From assembly GCF_001458195.1 (NCBI RefSeq), contig NZ_CYPU01000068.1:186001-250000 (forward strand): a stretch of 64,000 nucleotides of DNA. Direction: 5' to 3'. The notes under the pieces were generated by a model. The model made no database searches. It saw only the letters and a list, made by a program, of their open reading frames with translations, and was not told where the DNA came from. Positions within the stretch are counted from its first letter, which is position 1. Every line of letters starts with the position of its first letter. The translations under genes and the position numbers were made by a program. Positions 54,323-63,088 of the stretch are shown piece after piece. The DNA comes from Ruegeria atlantica (GTDB taxonomy: Bacteria > Pseudomonadota > Alphaproteobacteria > Rhodobacterales > Rhodobacteraceae).

Positions 54323-54853
54323 ATGAATTTCAAATCATCATTAACAACCGCTGCGACTCTAAGCATCTTCTCTGCTGTAGCCGCTTGGGCTTCAAGTGAC
54401 GTCATACCGTCAGAGAACGATACCTTCACCAACTGGGGCGAAGAATCCGGTTGGACTATCTTTGTGGATGACTCCCGCGGGTCCTGCCTGATCGAGCGTA
54501 TGGACGAAAACCAGAACGTCGTTCAGATGGGTCTGACCAAGGACCACGAGATGGGCTATCTTGGTGTGTTCACGAAGAACGACATTGGCCTGAAGGGTAA
54601 GAAGGAAAAGATCTTCCTGTCACTCGACGGCAACGTCTACGAAGCTGAGGCGCACAAGAAGACTAAGCATCTCGCCGACGGATATACAGGCGGATACATC
54701 CTTGCGAACAACGCCCAGTTTGTGGATGACGTCATGAACAAATACGAAATGACCGTGTTTCCGAAGAAAGAGTTCGCATTCACCGTTAGTCTGGATGGTA
54801 CTAAAAAAGCCATCGAAGCGGCACGGCAGTGTAACACCGAACAAAGCACCTAA
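54323..54853 (+). CDS. Secreted protein of unknown function
   Basis: The 176-residue protein has a signal peptide (residues 1-24, ending AWASS). The mature part has GWTIFVDDSRGSCLIER, VVQMGLTKDHEMGYLGVFTKNDIGL and GYILANNAQFVDDVMNKYEMTVFP, read in parts. I recall similar periplasmic proteins, loosely IalB-like, but cannot assign a family. GGAG lies seven bases before the ATG. Upstream, TTCAAT (54232) and TATTAG (54255) with 17 bases between could be a weak promoter, and GTGCAT/ATGCAC (54267-54287) form a dyad. Confidence 0.8.
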   Translation: MNFKSSLTTAATLSIFSAVAAWASSDVIPSENDTFTNWGEESGWTIFVDDSRGSCLIERMDENQNVVQMGLTKDHEMGYLGVFTKNDIGLKGKKEKIFLSLDGNVYEAEAHKKTKHLADGYTGGYILANNAQFVDDVMNKYEMTVFPKKEFAFTVSLDGTKKAIEAARQCNTEQST

Positions 54854-54867
54854 CTCGCTATGATAGA

Positions 54868-54894
54868 CCCGGCACCAGATAATCCGGTGCCGGG
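54868..54894. terminator. Hairpin between convergent genes, possible terminator
   Basis: CCCGGCACC (54868-54876) and GGTGCCGGG (54886-54894) form a perfect 9-bp stem with a nine-base loop. No clear T-run follows on either strand, so it may be a weak or Rho-assisted terminator for the secreted-protein gene or for moaE. Confidence 0.5.
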
Positions 54895-54902
54895 CACAGA
54901 AC

Positions 54903-55346
54903 CTACCACCGCGTCAGCGCATCTTCATCCTCATCCTTGGCTGCGACCCATTCCGCGCCGGATGTGGTGATTTCTTTTTTCCAGAATGGCGCGCGGGATT
55001 TTAGGTAATCCATCAGGTATTCTGCCGCCTCAAACGCATCCTTGCGGTGCCGCGCGGCAGTAGCCACCATCATGATCCGGTCCCCGGGGGCAAGGCGCCC
55101 GTGGCGGTGAATCACCAGAACATCGCCCAACGACCAGCGCTGCTGTGCCTCTTCGGCTATTTTGGTGAGCGCCCGTTCGGTCATACCGGGGTAATGCTCG
55201 ATCTCCATCACATCCAGATCACCGGATGCCAGATCGCGCACCACGCCGGTAAAGGTCACGATGGCGCCGTTGGCATCGTCTCCGGCGGCGAAGGTATTGG
55301 CTTCGGCCCCAAGATCAAATTCTTCTTCCTGAACCGAGATGCGCAT
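54903..55346 (-). CDS. moaE: Molybdopterin synthase catalytic subunit MoaE
   Basis: MoaE with MoaD converts precursor Z into molybdopterin. The 147-residue protein has GAIVTFTGVVRDLASGDLDVMEIEHYPGMTERAL, in parts, VLVIHRHGRLAPGDRIMMVATAARHRKDAFEAAEYLMDYLKSRAPFWKKE, in parts; the KSRAPFWKKE segment carries the catalytic lysine. It follows moaD by four bases. Together they supply molybdopterin for MoaB and MoeA. Confidence 0.95.
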   Translation of the reverse strand: MRISVQEEEFDLGAEANTFAAGDDANGAIVTFTGVVRDLASGDLDVMEIEHYPGMTERALTKIAEEAQQRWSLGDVLVIHRHGRLAPGDRIMMVATAARHRKDAFEAAEYLMDYLKSRAPFWKKEITTSGAEWVAAKDEDEDALTRW

Positions 55347-55350
55347 GGAT

Positions 55351-55596
55351 TTAGCCGCCGGTCATCGGCGGGAAAAAAGCCACTTCGCGCACGCCAGAAA
55401 GCGATGCGTCAAAATCGGACAGCTCCTGATCCAGTGCCACACGCAGTGCGGACAGGTCCGCAAATGCGGCAGCATAGCGGTCTTCACGCGCACTCAGCTC
55501 GGCGACCAGATCGGATACGGTTGCGGCCTCGGTTTCGATCCGCTCTTTCGGCAGGCCGATCCGTTCACGCACCCAAGCAAAATACAGCACGTCCAT
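55351..55596 (-). CDS. moaD: Molybdopterin synthase sulfur-carrier subunit MoaD
   Basis: MoaD is a ubiquitin-like protein whose C-terminal thiocarboxylate gives sulfur to molybdopterin. The 81-residue protein has DVLYFAWVRERIGLPKE at the start and ends in the required Gly-Gly after FFPPMT. Length is normal. It lies between pgsA (three bases before) and moaE (four bases after), so pgsA, moaD and moaE share a transcript. Confidence 0.95.
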   Translation of the reverse strand: MDVLYFAWVRERIGLPKERIETEAATVSDLVAELSAREDRYAAAFADLSALRVALDQELSDFDASLSGVREVAFFPPMTGG

Positions 55597-55599
55597 CCC

Positions 55600-56268
55600 T
55601 TAGCTCTCCTTCAGGTGGGGCATGGCTTTACGTAGGTAGTCATAGCCGGTGATCAATGTAAGCGCTGCCGCGATCCACAACAGCCACAGCCCAATGCGAC
55701 CGGACCAGAACATCGCCTCAAGGTGCCAGCGCATATGATTCAGGTCTTCCAATTGACCCGTCAGAACCTGATCCATCGTTGCGGCATCCATGCCGAATGT
55801 AGCCATCACAAAATAGTGCTCGAAAACCCCCTGCGAAAACAGAATGGCAATCGCCACCATCTGCGCGGTCGTTTTCCATTTCGCCAGCTTTGTGACCTTC
55901 AGCGTTCCGGCCGTATCACCCAGATATTCCCGCAGGCCCGAGACAAAAACTTCGCGGAACAGGATGACCGTCGCAGGCAGCACCAGCCAGGGCGTCCAGT
56001 GCTCAGCGGAGTAACCCACAAGGATCATCAGCGCGATCACCACCATCGCCTTGTCCGCAATCGGGTCCAACATGGCGCCGATCTTGGTTTCCTGTTTCCA
56101 CGCGCGCGCCAAGTACCCATCAAACCAGTCGGTAATCGCGGCAGACAAGAACAGGATCAGCGCAAACCAGTCCGCATAGGGCCTGGTGAAATACAGAAAC
56201 ATTACGGCCAGACCGGGCGCGGCCAACAGGCGCAGTACGGTCAGGATATTCGGCAGGTTCCACTTCAT
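55600..56268 (-). CDS. pgsA: CDP-diacylglycerol--glycerol-3-phosphate 3-phosphatidyltransferase
   Basis: PgsA makes phosphatidylglycerolphosphate, the committed step to phosphatidylglycerol. The 222-residue inner-membrane protein has WNLPNILTVLRLLAAPGLAV at the start and the CDP-alcohol transferase motif ITDWFDGYLARAWKQETKIGAMLDPIADKA, in parts (DxxDGxxAR...GxxxDxxxD). The ATG at 56268 begins the conserved part; the longer frame upstream is not protein-like. It is followed three bases later by moaD. Confidence 0.94.
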   Translation of the reverse strand: MKWNLPNILTVLRLLAAPGLAVMFLYFTRPYADWFALILFLSAAITDWFDGYLARAWKQETKIGAMLDPIADKAMVVIALMILVGYSAEHWTPWLVLPATVILFREVFVSGLREYLGDTAGTLKVTKLAKWKTTAQMVAIAILFSQGVFEHYFVMATFGMDAATMDQVLTGQLEDLNHMRWHLEAMFWSGRIGLWLLWIAAALTLITGYDYLRKAMPHLKES

Positions 56269-56446
56269 GAAGAAGACCCTACATCGCTGACCGGGGACAG
56301 GAAAGACGGGGTGGAAAAAAACTGTATCGATCACAGAGGCTTGGTCAAAGCGCCGCAGTCCGGCGCGGCACCGGTTATTGGCCTTGGCCCCGGGTCGGAT
56401 TGTCGTCAGAGTGCAGCCGACCAAGCCCAATGGCAAAGACGAACTG

Positions 56447-57331
56447 ATGACCCCGAATATTGAGACCGACGCGCGCGCCAACCTGATCGGTAGCGCATGG
56501 ATGATCGGAGCGATGGCATGTTTCGCACTGGAAGACGCGCTGCTGAAAGCAGCGGCGGTTGCCTTGCCCGTCTGGCAAATTCTTGTCCTGTTCGGATTGG
56601 GTGGCGCGGTCATTTTTGCCTGTGTCGCAATGACACGTGGCACGCGGCTGCTGCAACCGGATGTGCTGTCGCCTGCAATGAAGATCCGCGCGGTTTTCGA
56701 AATTCTTGGGCGGCTGTTCTACGTACTGGCCATTACATTGACGCCCTTGTCATCAGCTACTGTTATCCTGCAGGCCACCCCGCTTGTGGTCGTCGCCTGT
56801 GCCGCGCTTCTATTCGGAGAGACCGTTGGTTGGCGGCGGTGGAGCGCCATTCTCGTTGGCCTGATCGGCGTTGTGATCATCATCCAACCAACCGGAGACA
56901 GTTTCACCATCTTGTCTCTGTTGGCCGTGCTTGGGATGTTGGGATTTGCTGGTCGCGATCTGGCCAGTCGGGTCGCACCCGCCAGCCTTGGAACCGAAGT
57001 TTTAGGGTTCTATGGCTTTGTCAGCGTGTTTGTCGCCGGGTTTGCCTACAGCTTTTGGGAACAGGCCCCCATCGCGCCTGTGCCGTTGATCACAAGCCTG
57101 CATATCGCCGGAGCTGTGGGCCTTGGCGCAATCGCATATACATCCCTGATGAAGGCCATGCGAACCGGAGAGGTGTCCGCCGTCACGCCCTTCCGCTATT
57201 CCCGCCTGCTGTTCGGTGTTGCTTTGGGCGTGATCTTTTTCGGCGAGGATCTGGACCAGACAATGTGGATCGGTAGTGGTCTGATCGTGGCCTCCGGCCT
57301 CTACATCCTGTGGCGCGGGCGCAAGGTCTAG
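56447..57331 (+). CDS. DMT-family transporter (EamA domains)
   Basis: The 294-residue inner-membrane protein has about ten helices in two EamA repeats: [17 protein letters not shown] begins the first and the segment [27 protein letters not shown], in parts, is its end; the second repeat ends [24 protein letters not shown] proteins export metabolites; substrate unknown. The ATG at 56447 is used though no ribosome site is strong; a 23-codon longer frame exists. It diverges from pgsA and converges on uvrC with four bases of overlap. Confidence 0.9.
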   Translation: MTPNIETDARANLIGSAWMIGAMACFALEDALLKAAAVALPVWQILVLFGLGGAVIFACVAMTRGTRLLQPDVLSPAMKIRAVFEILGRLFYVLAITLTPLSSATVILQATPLVVVACAALLFGETVGWRRWSAILVGLIGVVIIIQPTGDSFTILSLLAVLGMLGFAGRDLASRVAPASLGTEVLGFYGFVSVFVAGFAYSFWEQAPIAPVPLITSLHIAGAVGLGAIAYTSLMKAMRTGEVSAVTPFRYSRLLFGVALGVIFFGEDLDQTMWIGSGLIVASGLYILWRGRKV

Positions 57332-59202
57332 CCCTTGTCGTGGAAGAAATCATAAACTTTCTGCGCCAACCCGGCTGAGATCCCCTCGACCGCTTTCAAA
57401 TCCGCCAGATTGGCCCGGCTAACAGCCTTGGCACTGCCGAAATGCGCCAGCAATGCCCGTTTGCGCGCAGCACCAACTCCGGGGATTTCGTCCAACGGCG
57501 TCGCGCCGACCGCTTTGGCCCGTTTGGCACGGTGAGTACCGATTGCAAACCGGTGCGCCTCGTCGCGCAGACGCTGAATAAAATACAGCACCGGGTCATT
57601 GCGTTTTAAGGCAAAGGGGCGCTGGCCGGTACGATGGAACTCTTCCTTGCCGTGATCGCGATCAACGCCCTTTGCAACACCCACCATAGGAATATCTTCG
57701 ACCCCATGTTCCACCATGATCTCGCGCACAGCACTCACCTGCCCCGCGCCGCCGTCGATCAGTAACAGGTCGGGCCACAACCCCTTGTCACGATCCGGAT
57801 CCTCTTTTTGCAGGCGAGTAAAGCGGCGGGTCAGAACCTCTTTCATCATACCAAAGTCGTCACCGGGGGTCAGGTCATCACCCCGAATGTTGAACTTTCG
57901 ATAGGCGTTTTTCATGTACCCTTCTGGGCCTGCCACGATCATCCCACCAACGGCGTTGGTGCCCTGGATATGAGAGTTATCGTAAACCTCAATCCGGTTC
58001 GGTGGGCTGTCCAGATCAAACGCTTCGGCCACACCACGCAGCAGCTTGGCCTGCGTGGCACTTTCCGACATCCGACGGGCCAGGGATTCCCGCGCGTTGC
58101 GCAAGGCCCCAGCAATCAGTTCCTGTTTCTCACCGCGCTGAGGCACTAGGATTTCGACCTTGCGCCCTGCCTTCTCGCTCAGCGCCTCGTGCATTAGATC
58201 GGCATTTTCGACGGCGTCCGACAGGATCAGTTGCCGGGGCGGTTCCTTGTTGTCGTAGAACTGGCCAAGAAACGCCTCCATCACCTCTGCTGCGGACACA
58301 TCCGCACCGACACGAGGATAGAAATCTTTGTTCCCCCAGTTCTGATTGGCGCGGATAAAGAACACCTGAACACAAGCCTGCCCGCTGTCCATATACAGGC
58401 CGATCACATCCGCCTCAGCCACACCGCGCGGATTGATACCCTGGGACGTCTGCACCTGCGTCAGCGCCCGGATGCGATCCCGTAGCCCGGCGGCGCGTTC
58501 GAACTCCATCGCCTCGGACGCGGCCATCATCTGTTCGGCCAGCTCTTCTTGCACTTTGGTCGACCGCCCCGACAGGAACCGCTCGGCATCTTTGACGCTT
58601 TCGCCGTATTCATCTTCCGAGATCAGGCCAACGCATGGCCCCGAGCACCGCTTGATCTGATAAAGCAGACAGGGCCGCGTGCGGCCGTCAAACATGGAAT
58701 CCGAGCAATTGCGCAACAGAAACGCCTTTTGCAGCTGGTTCAACGTTCGATTGACCGCGCCAGCACTGGCGAAGGGGCCAAAATAGGTCCCCTTCTCTTT
58801 CTTCGCGCCACGGTGTTTTTTGATCTGCGGAAAGGAATGGTCCTTGGCGACCAGAATATTGGGAAAACTCTTATCGTCCCGCAGCAGCACGTTGTACTTG
58901 GGCTTGAGCTGCTTGATCAGGTTCTGCTCAAGCAGCAGCGCCTCGGTCTCGGTCCGCGTGGTCAGGAACATCATCGAGGCTGTCGCCGCGATCATCCGCT
59001 CAATCCGCCCCGAATGTCCCGGCCGCGCATAGTTCGACACCCGCGCTTTGAGGTTGCGCGCCTTGCCGACGTACAGCACCCGGCTGTCCGCATCCAACAT
59101 CCGATACACACCGGGTGAGCTGTCCAGCGTCTTCACATACCGCAATATGCAGGCATAGCCGGTCAATTGAGTGTCAGGGGTCGAGTCGCTGTCTGTTGTC
59201 AT
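57328..59202 (-). CDS. uvrC: Excinuclease ABC subunit C
   Basis: UvrC makes the dual incision in nucleotide excision repair. The 624-residue protein has an N-terminal GIY-YIG domain ([19 protein letters not shown]), a cysteine pair in [16 protein letters not shown], a UVR motif near [22 protein letters not shown], the RNase-H-like C-terminal nuclease ([18 protein letters not shown]) and tandem HhH motifs ([20 protein letters not shown]). The start is either 59202 or an ATG nine codons upstream. An AT-rich gap lies upstream. Confidence 0.95.
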   Translation of the reverse strand: MTTDSDSTPDTQLTGYACILRYVKTLDSSPGVYRMLDADSRVLYVGKARNLKARVSNYARPGHSGRIERMIAATASMMFLTTRTETEALLLEQNLIKQLKPKYNVLLRDDKSFPNILVAKDHSFPQIKKHRGAKKEKGTYFGPFASAGAVNRTLNQLQKAFLLRNCSDSMFDGRTRPCLLYQIKRCSGPCVGLISEDEYGESVKDAERFLSGRSTKVQEELAEQMMAASEAMEFERAAGLRDRIRALTQVQTSQGINPRGVAEADVIGLYMDSGQACVQVFFIRANQNWGNKDFYPRVGADVSAAEVMEAFLGQFYDNKEPPRQLILSDAVENADLMHEALSEKAGRKVEILVPQRGEKQELIAGALRNARESLARRMSESATQAKLLRGVAEAFDLDSPPNRIEVYDNSHIQGTNAVGGMIVAGPEGYMKNAYRKFNIRGDDLTPGDDFGMMKEVLTRRFTRLQKEDPDRDKGLWPDLLLIDGGAGQVSAVREIMVEHGVEDIPMVGVAKGVDRDHGKEEFHRTGQRPFALKRNDPVLYFIQRLRDEAHRFAIGTHRAKRAKAVGATPLDEIPGVGAARKRALLAHFGSAKAVSRANLADLKAVEGISAGLAQKVYDFFHDKG

Positions 59203-59492
59203 TTGCCTGAGATATGATTCTCTGACCATGGCTGCAATCTTGTGGCCCCCAGATCAAGAGAAAACAAATCCACGGTTTCTGTGGATAAGTGTGAAGATAA
59301 GTTTCTGAGCGTGGCGAATTTCCCTTGATTCATTAAGGAATCCTTGATTTGCACAAAAAATAAGCAAATATTTAACTCATTGTTTTCATTGTATTTAATT
59401 TCATTCACAAGGCAAGTGTATGAAAAAAAAGACATTTTTGTAACGCGAAGGTAACAGAACCGAGAGCGGTGCAAAACTTGCAGCAGTTTTAC
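59203..59492. other. AT-rich intergenic region with one perfect DnaA box
   Basis: This 290-base gap is far more AT-rich than the rest, especially 59320-59450. It holds TGTGGATAA at 59280-59288, an exact DnaA-box 9-mer read on the minus strand, and direct copies of CCTTGATT at 59323 and 59342. Only one DnaA box is seen, so an origin is unlikely; promoters of uvrC are the most probable content. No gene of believable composition lies here. Confidence 0.55.
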
Positions 59493-60272
59493 TTATTCAA
59501 GCCCCAGAACATCCGGTGTTTTCCACCCCAGATGCTGACCTCCGTCGACGCACAATAGTTGGCCTGTGACCGCATGCGCATCCAGGAAATAACCCAAAGC
59601 CGCGGTGATATCGGATGGGTTTGACCCGCGCTCCAGCACCGTGTTCGCGCGCTGCGCATTGAAGTGTTCTTGGCTTTGCCGATGACCTTGCATCGTTGGA
59701 CCAGGCCCGATCGCGTTAACCCGGATCGCTGGCGAAAGCGCCTGCGCCGAGGTGCGCGTCAAGGCCCACAGACCCATCTTGGCAATCGTATAGGTCATGA
59801 ACTCTGGCGTGAGCTTGCGCACCCGCATATCCACCATGTTCACGATCAGCCCGGTGGCAACAGGCTCACCCGCCTCGTCCGTGCCCGGCTTCAGCCCCTG
59901 CGCGGCCATGGCCTGCGTCAGAACGAATGGCGCACGCAGGTTGCTGTCGAGATGCCGGTCCCAGCTTTGCCGCGTGGCGGATTGAAGGTTGTCGTATTCA
60001 AAGATCGATGCGTTGTTCACCAGACAGGTGATCGGTCCGCCCAGCGCCTCTGCCGCACGGGGCAGCAAGGTCAGGACCTGCGCCTCATCCAGCAGATCGG
60101 CGTGCAAGGCGACCGCCTTGCGCCCAAGCGCGTGCACCTCGGCTACGGTTTCGGCGGCAGGTTGTTCAGACGTCGCATAGTGCACTGCGACGTCATATCC
60201 CCGGTTTGCCAGATACAGGGCCATTGCCCGACCAAGACGAATACCTGCACCGGTCACCAACGCTCGGGCCAT
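59493..60272 (-). CDS. SDR oxidoreductase, pteridine-reductase/FolM-like
   Basis: The 259-residue short-chain dehydrogenase has an unusual nucleotide loop TGAGIRLGRAMA, like the TGxxxRxG of pteridine reductases rather than the normal TGxxxGxG. NNAS follows near residue 86 and the catalytic YTIAK near 161. The C-terminus has GQLLCVDGGQHL. FolM and PTR1 reduce dihydrobiopterin, dihydromonapterin or folate; the same is likely but unproven here. It is 20 bases after the antiporter gene on the same strand. Confidence 0.86.
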   Translation of the reverse strand: MARALVTGAGIRLGRAMALYLANRGYDVAVHYATSEQPAAETVAEVHALGRKAVALHADLLDEAQVLTLLPRAAEALGGPITCLVNNASIFEYDNLQSATRQSWDRHLDSNLRAPFVLTQAMAAQGLKPGTDEAGEPVATGLIVNMVDMRVRKLTPEFMTYTIAKMGLWALTRTSAQALSPAIRVNAIGPGPTMQGHRQSQEHFNAQRANTVLERGSNPSDITAALGYFLDAHAVTGQLLCVDGGQHLGWKTPDVLGLE

Positions 60273-60293
60273 GGATTTCCCCCTATCTTCAGG

Positions 60294-61256
60294 TCACGCC
60301 AACAGCGAGACGATGTAGACGGCATACAGCAGCGTCAACACCAGACCCCAGCCGCGTGTGATATCTTGTTTCAAGAACACGAACGGGATCAACAGAAGCG
60401 ATGCGCCCAGCATGACCCACAGATCGAAACGCAGGAATTCCGGGTCCACCGGGATACGTCCAAACAAAGTGGCGATACCGACGATGGCCAAAAGGTTGAA
60501 CATGTTCGACCCGATCACGTTACCCAAGGCGACATCCGCTTGCCTACGTAAGGCCGCCATCACAGTCGTTGCCAGTTCCGGCAGGGATGTCCCAACTGCG
60601 ATCAGCGTCAGTCCGATAATCGTTTCGCTGACGCCGTATGTGCGGGCAATGATCGTGGCGTTGTCGACCAATAGATGCGCACCCATCGGCAGGCCTATCA
60701 GGCCCAGGGCCAGATAGATCGATAGTTTCCAATAGGGCATGTCCGGATCGGCCTCTTCCAGACCTTCCAGCTCATCCTCTTCCGCGCAGGCTTCACCGCA
60801 GGCTTTGCGATGCGCGCGCGCATCGCGGAACGCGTTAAGCAGGACCAATCCCAAAGCAGCCAGCAAGATCGCACCACTGGCAATGTTGAACACGCCGCAA
60901 AATGCCAGGCCGATGAACAGCACCGTGGCCAGCAGCATGAAAACATAGTTTCTTCTGGTGTTGCATTCGCTGGTGTGCAGCGTGGCAAGCAAGGCTGGCA
61001 AACCCAGAACCAGCAAGATGTTTGCCGTGTTCGACCCGACCACGTTACCCAGCGCGATCCCCGGCGCGTTTTCCTTGATCGCACTGATCGCGATTAACAG
61101 CTCGGGGGCCGAGGTGCCAAAGGCCACAATGGTCAGGCTGACGATCAGGGCTGGTACACCCAGGCGCAGGCTCAGGTTCACTGCGCCGCGGACCAGAGCA
61201 TCACCTGCGAGAAGCAAGATCAGCAAGCCGAGGCCGGATAACAGCCATGCCGTCAT
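60294..61256 (-). CDS. Calcium/sodium antiporter (CaCA family, YrbG-like)
   Basis: The 320-residue inner-membrane protein has ten or eleven helices and two alpha-repeat motifs: FGTSAPELLIAISAIKE with GNVVGSNTAN in the first half, and GTSLPELATTVMAALR with GNVIGSNMFNLL in the second. These bind calcium and sodium in this family. A central acidic loop (EEDELEGLEEADPD) sits between halves. AAGGAGG lies six bases before the ATG at 61256. The start overlaps the stop of a small zinc-ribbon gene (ATGA). Confidence 0.92.
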   Translation of the reverse strand: MTAWLLSGLGLLILLLAGDALVRGAVNLSLRLGVPALIVSLTIVAFGTSAPELLIAISAIKENAPGIALGNVVGSNTANILLVLGLPALLATLHTSECNTRRNYVFMLLATVLFIGLAFCGVFNIASGAILLAALGLVLLNAFRDARAHRKACGEACAEEDELEGLEEADPDMPYWKLSIYLALGLIGLPMGAHLLVDNATIIARTYGVSETIIGLTLIAVGTSLPELATTVMAALRRQADVALGNVIGSNMFNLLAIVGIATLFGRIPVDPEFLRFDLWVMLGASLLLIPFVFLKQDITRGWGLVLTLLYAVYIVSLLA

Positions 61257-61423
61257 GTACGGCCTCCTTTTTCGCAGGAGCAAGGCCCCTTACCGATACT
61301 GAACCGTCCACAGCGCGAGCATCTTGCAGATTGCAACTTCTTCTGCCCCGGAAAGCGCAGTTTGCCGAACATCGCCAGGACACCCATGACAATCAGGAAA
61401 AGGGTGACAATCTTGACAATCAC
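61253..61423 (-). CDS. 56-residue membrane protein with zinc-ribbon-like tail
   Basis: The small protein starts at a GTG (61423) directly after the S49 peptidase stop (TGACGTG) and ends overlapping the antiporter start. It has one N-terminal membrane helix (about residues 3-20), then FPGQKKLQSARCSRCGRFSIGKGPCSC, in parts, a CxxC...CxC pattern suggesting a zinc site. Codon use fits its neighbours. Function unknown; conserved position in the operon would be the best support. Confidence 0.65.
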   Translation of the reverse strand: MIVKIVTLFLIVMGVLAMFGKLRFPGQKKLQSARCSRCGRFSIGKGPCSCEKGGRT

Positions 61424-61424
61424 G

Positions 61425-62222
61425 TCACAAACCAAAGCGCGCGTAAGCCGCCCGCTCCTCAATTCCGGTTATGGCGTCTTGGGCAAGTGTGGAACCGAAC
61501 CGCGACCAGAACGGTTTGCGCAGGCCATAGCGGCGGAACTTCACCTTGTCGCCGAACCGCTCCTGCAATTTCGGCCTCAGGTGCGCGACGCCGTCAATCA
61601 GGCCCAGTTCCTGCGCACGTCTGGCAAGCCAGACCTCGCCCGTGAACAGATCCGCACTTTGATCCAGCTTGTCACCGCGACGGGCTTTGACATGGTCAAT
61701 GAAGTTCGCGTGGATATCACCCAGCAAGGCTTGCAGCCGCGCGACATCTTCTTCTTTCTCCGGCGAAAACGGGTCGAGCATTGATTTTGATTTACCCGCC
61801 GTATGTATGCGCCGCTCGATGCCTTGCCGCGCCAGAAGGACATGCGCGCCAAACCCAGCCGAAATCACGCCGATCGACCCCAGGACCGAGCTGTCATCCG
61901 CCCAGATTTCGTCGGCGGCAGCGGCCAGCCAGTAGCCGCCAGACGCTGCAACGTCTTCGACGAAGGCGATAACGGGGATCTCAAGCTCTTCCGACAGCCG
62001 CCGGATTCGCGACCCGATCAGAGAGCTTTGTACCGGCGATCCACCGGGCGAGTTGATCTCAAGCGCCACGGCCGCAGGTTTACCCTTGCGAAACGCCTTT
62101 TCCAGAACGGGGGCCAGCGAGGTGTCGTTCAACGATCCACGCCCCGCCATTCCGATGGCGCCGGACAGGCGAACCACGGCCACGAGGGGCTGCTTTTTGA
62201 CAAATGGCAGGCTGAGCTTCAT
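61425..62222 (-). CDS. S49 family peptidase (SppA-like, short form)
   Basis: The 265-residue protein is a single-domain signal-peptide-peptidase-A-like serine protease. It has LEINSPGGSPVQSSLIG, VEDVAASGGYWLAAAADEIWADDSSVLGSIGVI, in parts, with the catalytic serine in ASGGY, and the lysine region TAGKSKSMLDPFSPEKEEDV. The first 20 residues hold only a weak hydrophobic stretch, so membrane attachment is not obvious. The ATG at 62222 begins the conserved part. It leads the operon peptidase, zinc-ribbon, antiporter, SDR. Confidence 0.9.
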   Translation of the reverse strand: MKLSLPFVKKQPLVAVVRLSGAIGMAGRGSLNDTSLAPVLEKAFRKGKPAAVALEINSPGGSPVQSSLIGSRIRRLSEELEIPVIAFVEDVAASGGYWLAAAADEIWADDSSVLGSIGVISAGFGAHVLLARQGIERRIHTAGKSKSMLDPFSPEKEEDVARLQALLGDIHANFIDHVKARRGDKLDQSADLFTGEVWLARRAQELGLIDGVAHLRPKLQERFGDKVKFRRYGLRKPFWSRFGSTLAQDAITGIEERAAYARFGL

Positions 62223-62326
62223 GGGTGCCGATGTAGAGTGCGGCTGGGTCCTAAACAAGGGACCCTTCGGGCCTTAGACGTGACGTGAACCAAATTCACA
62301 CACATGGCGGGCAAAAATGCAACGCC

Positions 62327-63088
62327 CTAGCTGCGAATGCGCCAACCGGTTTTGAATATCCAGCCGATCACAGCCAGACAAGTCCCCGTGAAGACCAGAA
62401 TCGCCAGCAGGCTGAAACCAATTGGCACATCCGCCAACCCGTAAAACGACCAGCGGAACCCGGAAATCAGGTAAACAACCGGGTTGAACAGGGTGATCGT
62501 CTGCCACACCGGCGGCAGCATCGAGATCGAATAGAACGTGCCGCCCAGAAAGATCAGTGGCGTGACAACCAGTTGGGGCACCAAAGATATCTGCTCAAAG
62601 TTGCTGGCCCATATCCCGACGATAAAGCCCAACAGCGAAAAACTGAGGCAGGACAGGATCAAGAACGCTGCCATCGCAAAGGGATGTTCGATGCGTATGT
62701 CCACGAAGAATGTGGCTGTCACAAGGATTACCAACCCGACAAATAGCGACTTAGTAGCGGCGGCTCCGACGTAACCTATTACGATCTCTATGAAATTTAC
62801 TGGCGCCGACAACAGTTCGTAGATCGTACCAAGGAATTTCGGGAAGTAGATCCCGAAAGACGCGTTCGAGATTGCCAGCATCACAACGGACAACATGATA
62901 AGCCCCGGCACGATAAACGCGCCATAAGATACACCCTCGACCTCTTGGATGCGGCTGCCGATCGCAGTGCCGAAGACCACAAAATACAATGAGGTCGACA
63001 GGACCGGCGACAGAAAGCTCTGTGCCAGAGTGCGGAAGAACCGGGCCATTTCGAACCGGTAGATTGCAGCGATGGCAGACCAGTTCAT
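62327..63088 (-). CDS. ABC-2 type transport permease
   Basis: The 253-residue inner-membrane protein has six helices of the ABC-2 type: [24 protein letters not shown] near the start, [43 protein letters not shown], in parts, and [33 protein letters not shown], in parts, near the end. This YadH/NodJ-like form exports polysaccharide, drug or lipid substrates. It follows its ATPase with an ATGA overlap. Substrate unknown. Confidence 0.9.
   Translation of the reverse strand: MNWSAIAAIYRFEMARFFRTLAQSFLSPVLSTSLYFVVFGTAIGSRIQEVEGVSYGAFIVPGLIMLSVVMLAISNASFGIYFPKFLGTIYELLSAPVNFIEIVIGYVGAAATKSLFVGLVILVTATFFVDIRIEHPFAMAAFLILSCLSFSLLGFIVGIWASNFEQISLVPQLVVTPLIFLGGTFYSISMLPPVWQTITLFNPVVYLISGFRWSFYGLADVPIGFSLLAILVFTGTCLAVIGWIFKTGWRIRS

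Noticed and set aside
59199..59474. A 91-codon frame in the AT-rich gap upstream of uvrC
   Set aside because: Its composition is that of random AT-rich DNA, it overlaps the uvrC start region and no domain is visible.
59203..59492. Possible replication origin because of a DnaA box and AT-richness
   Set aside because: Only one exact box was found and no origin-linked gene such as dnaA, parAB or hemE is nearby.
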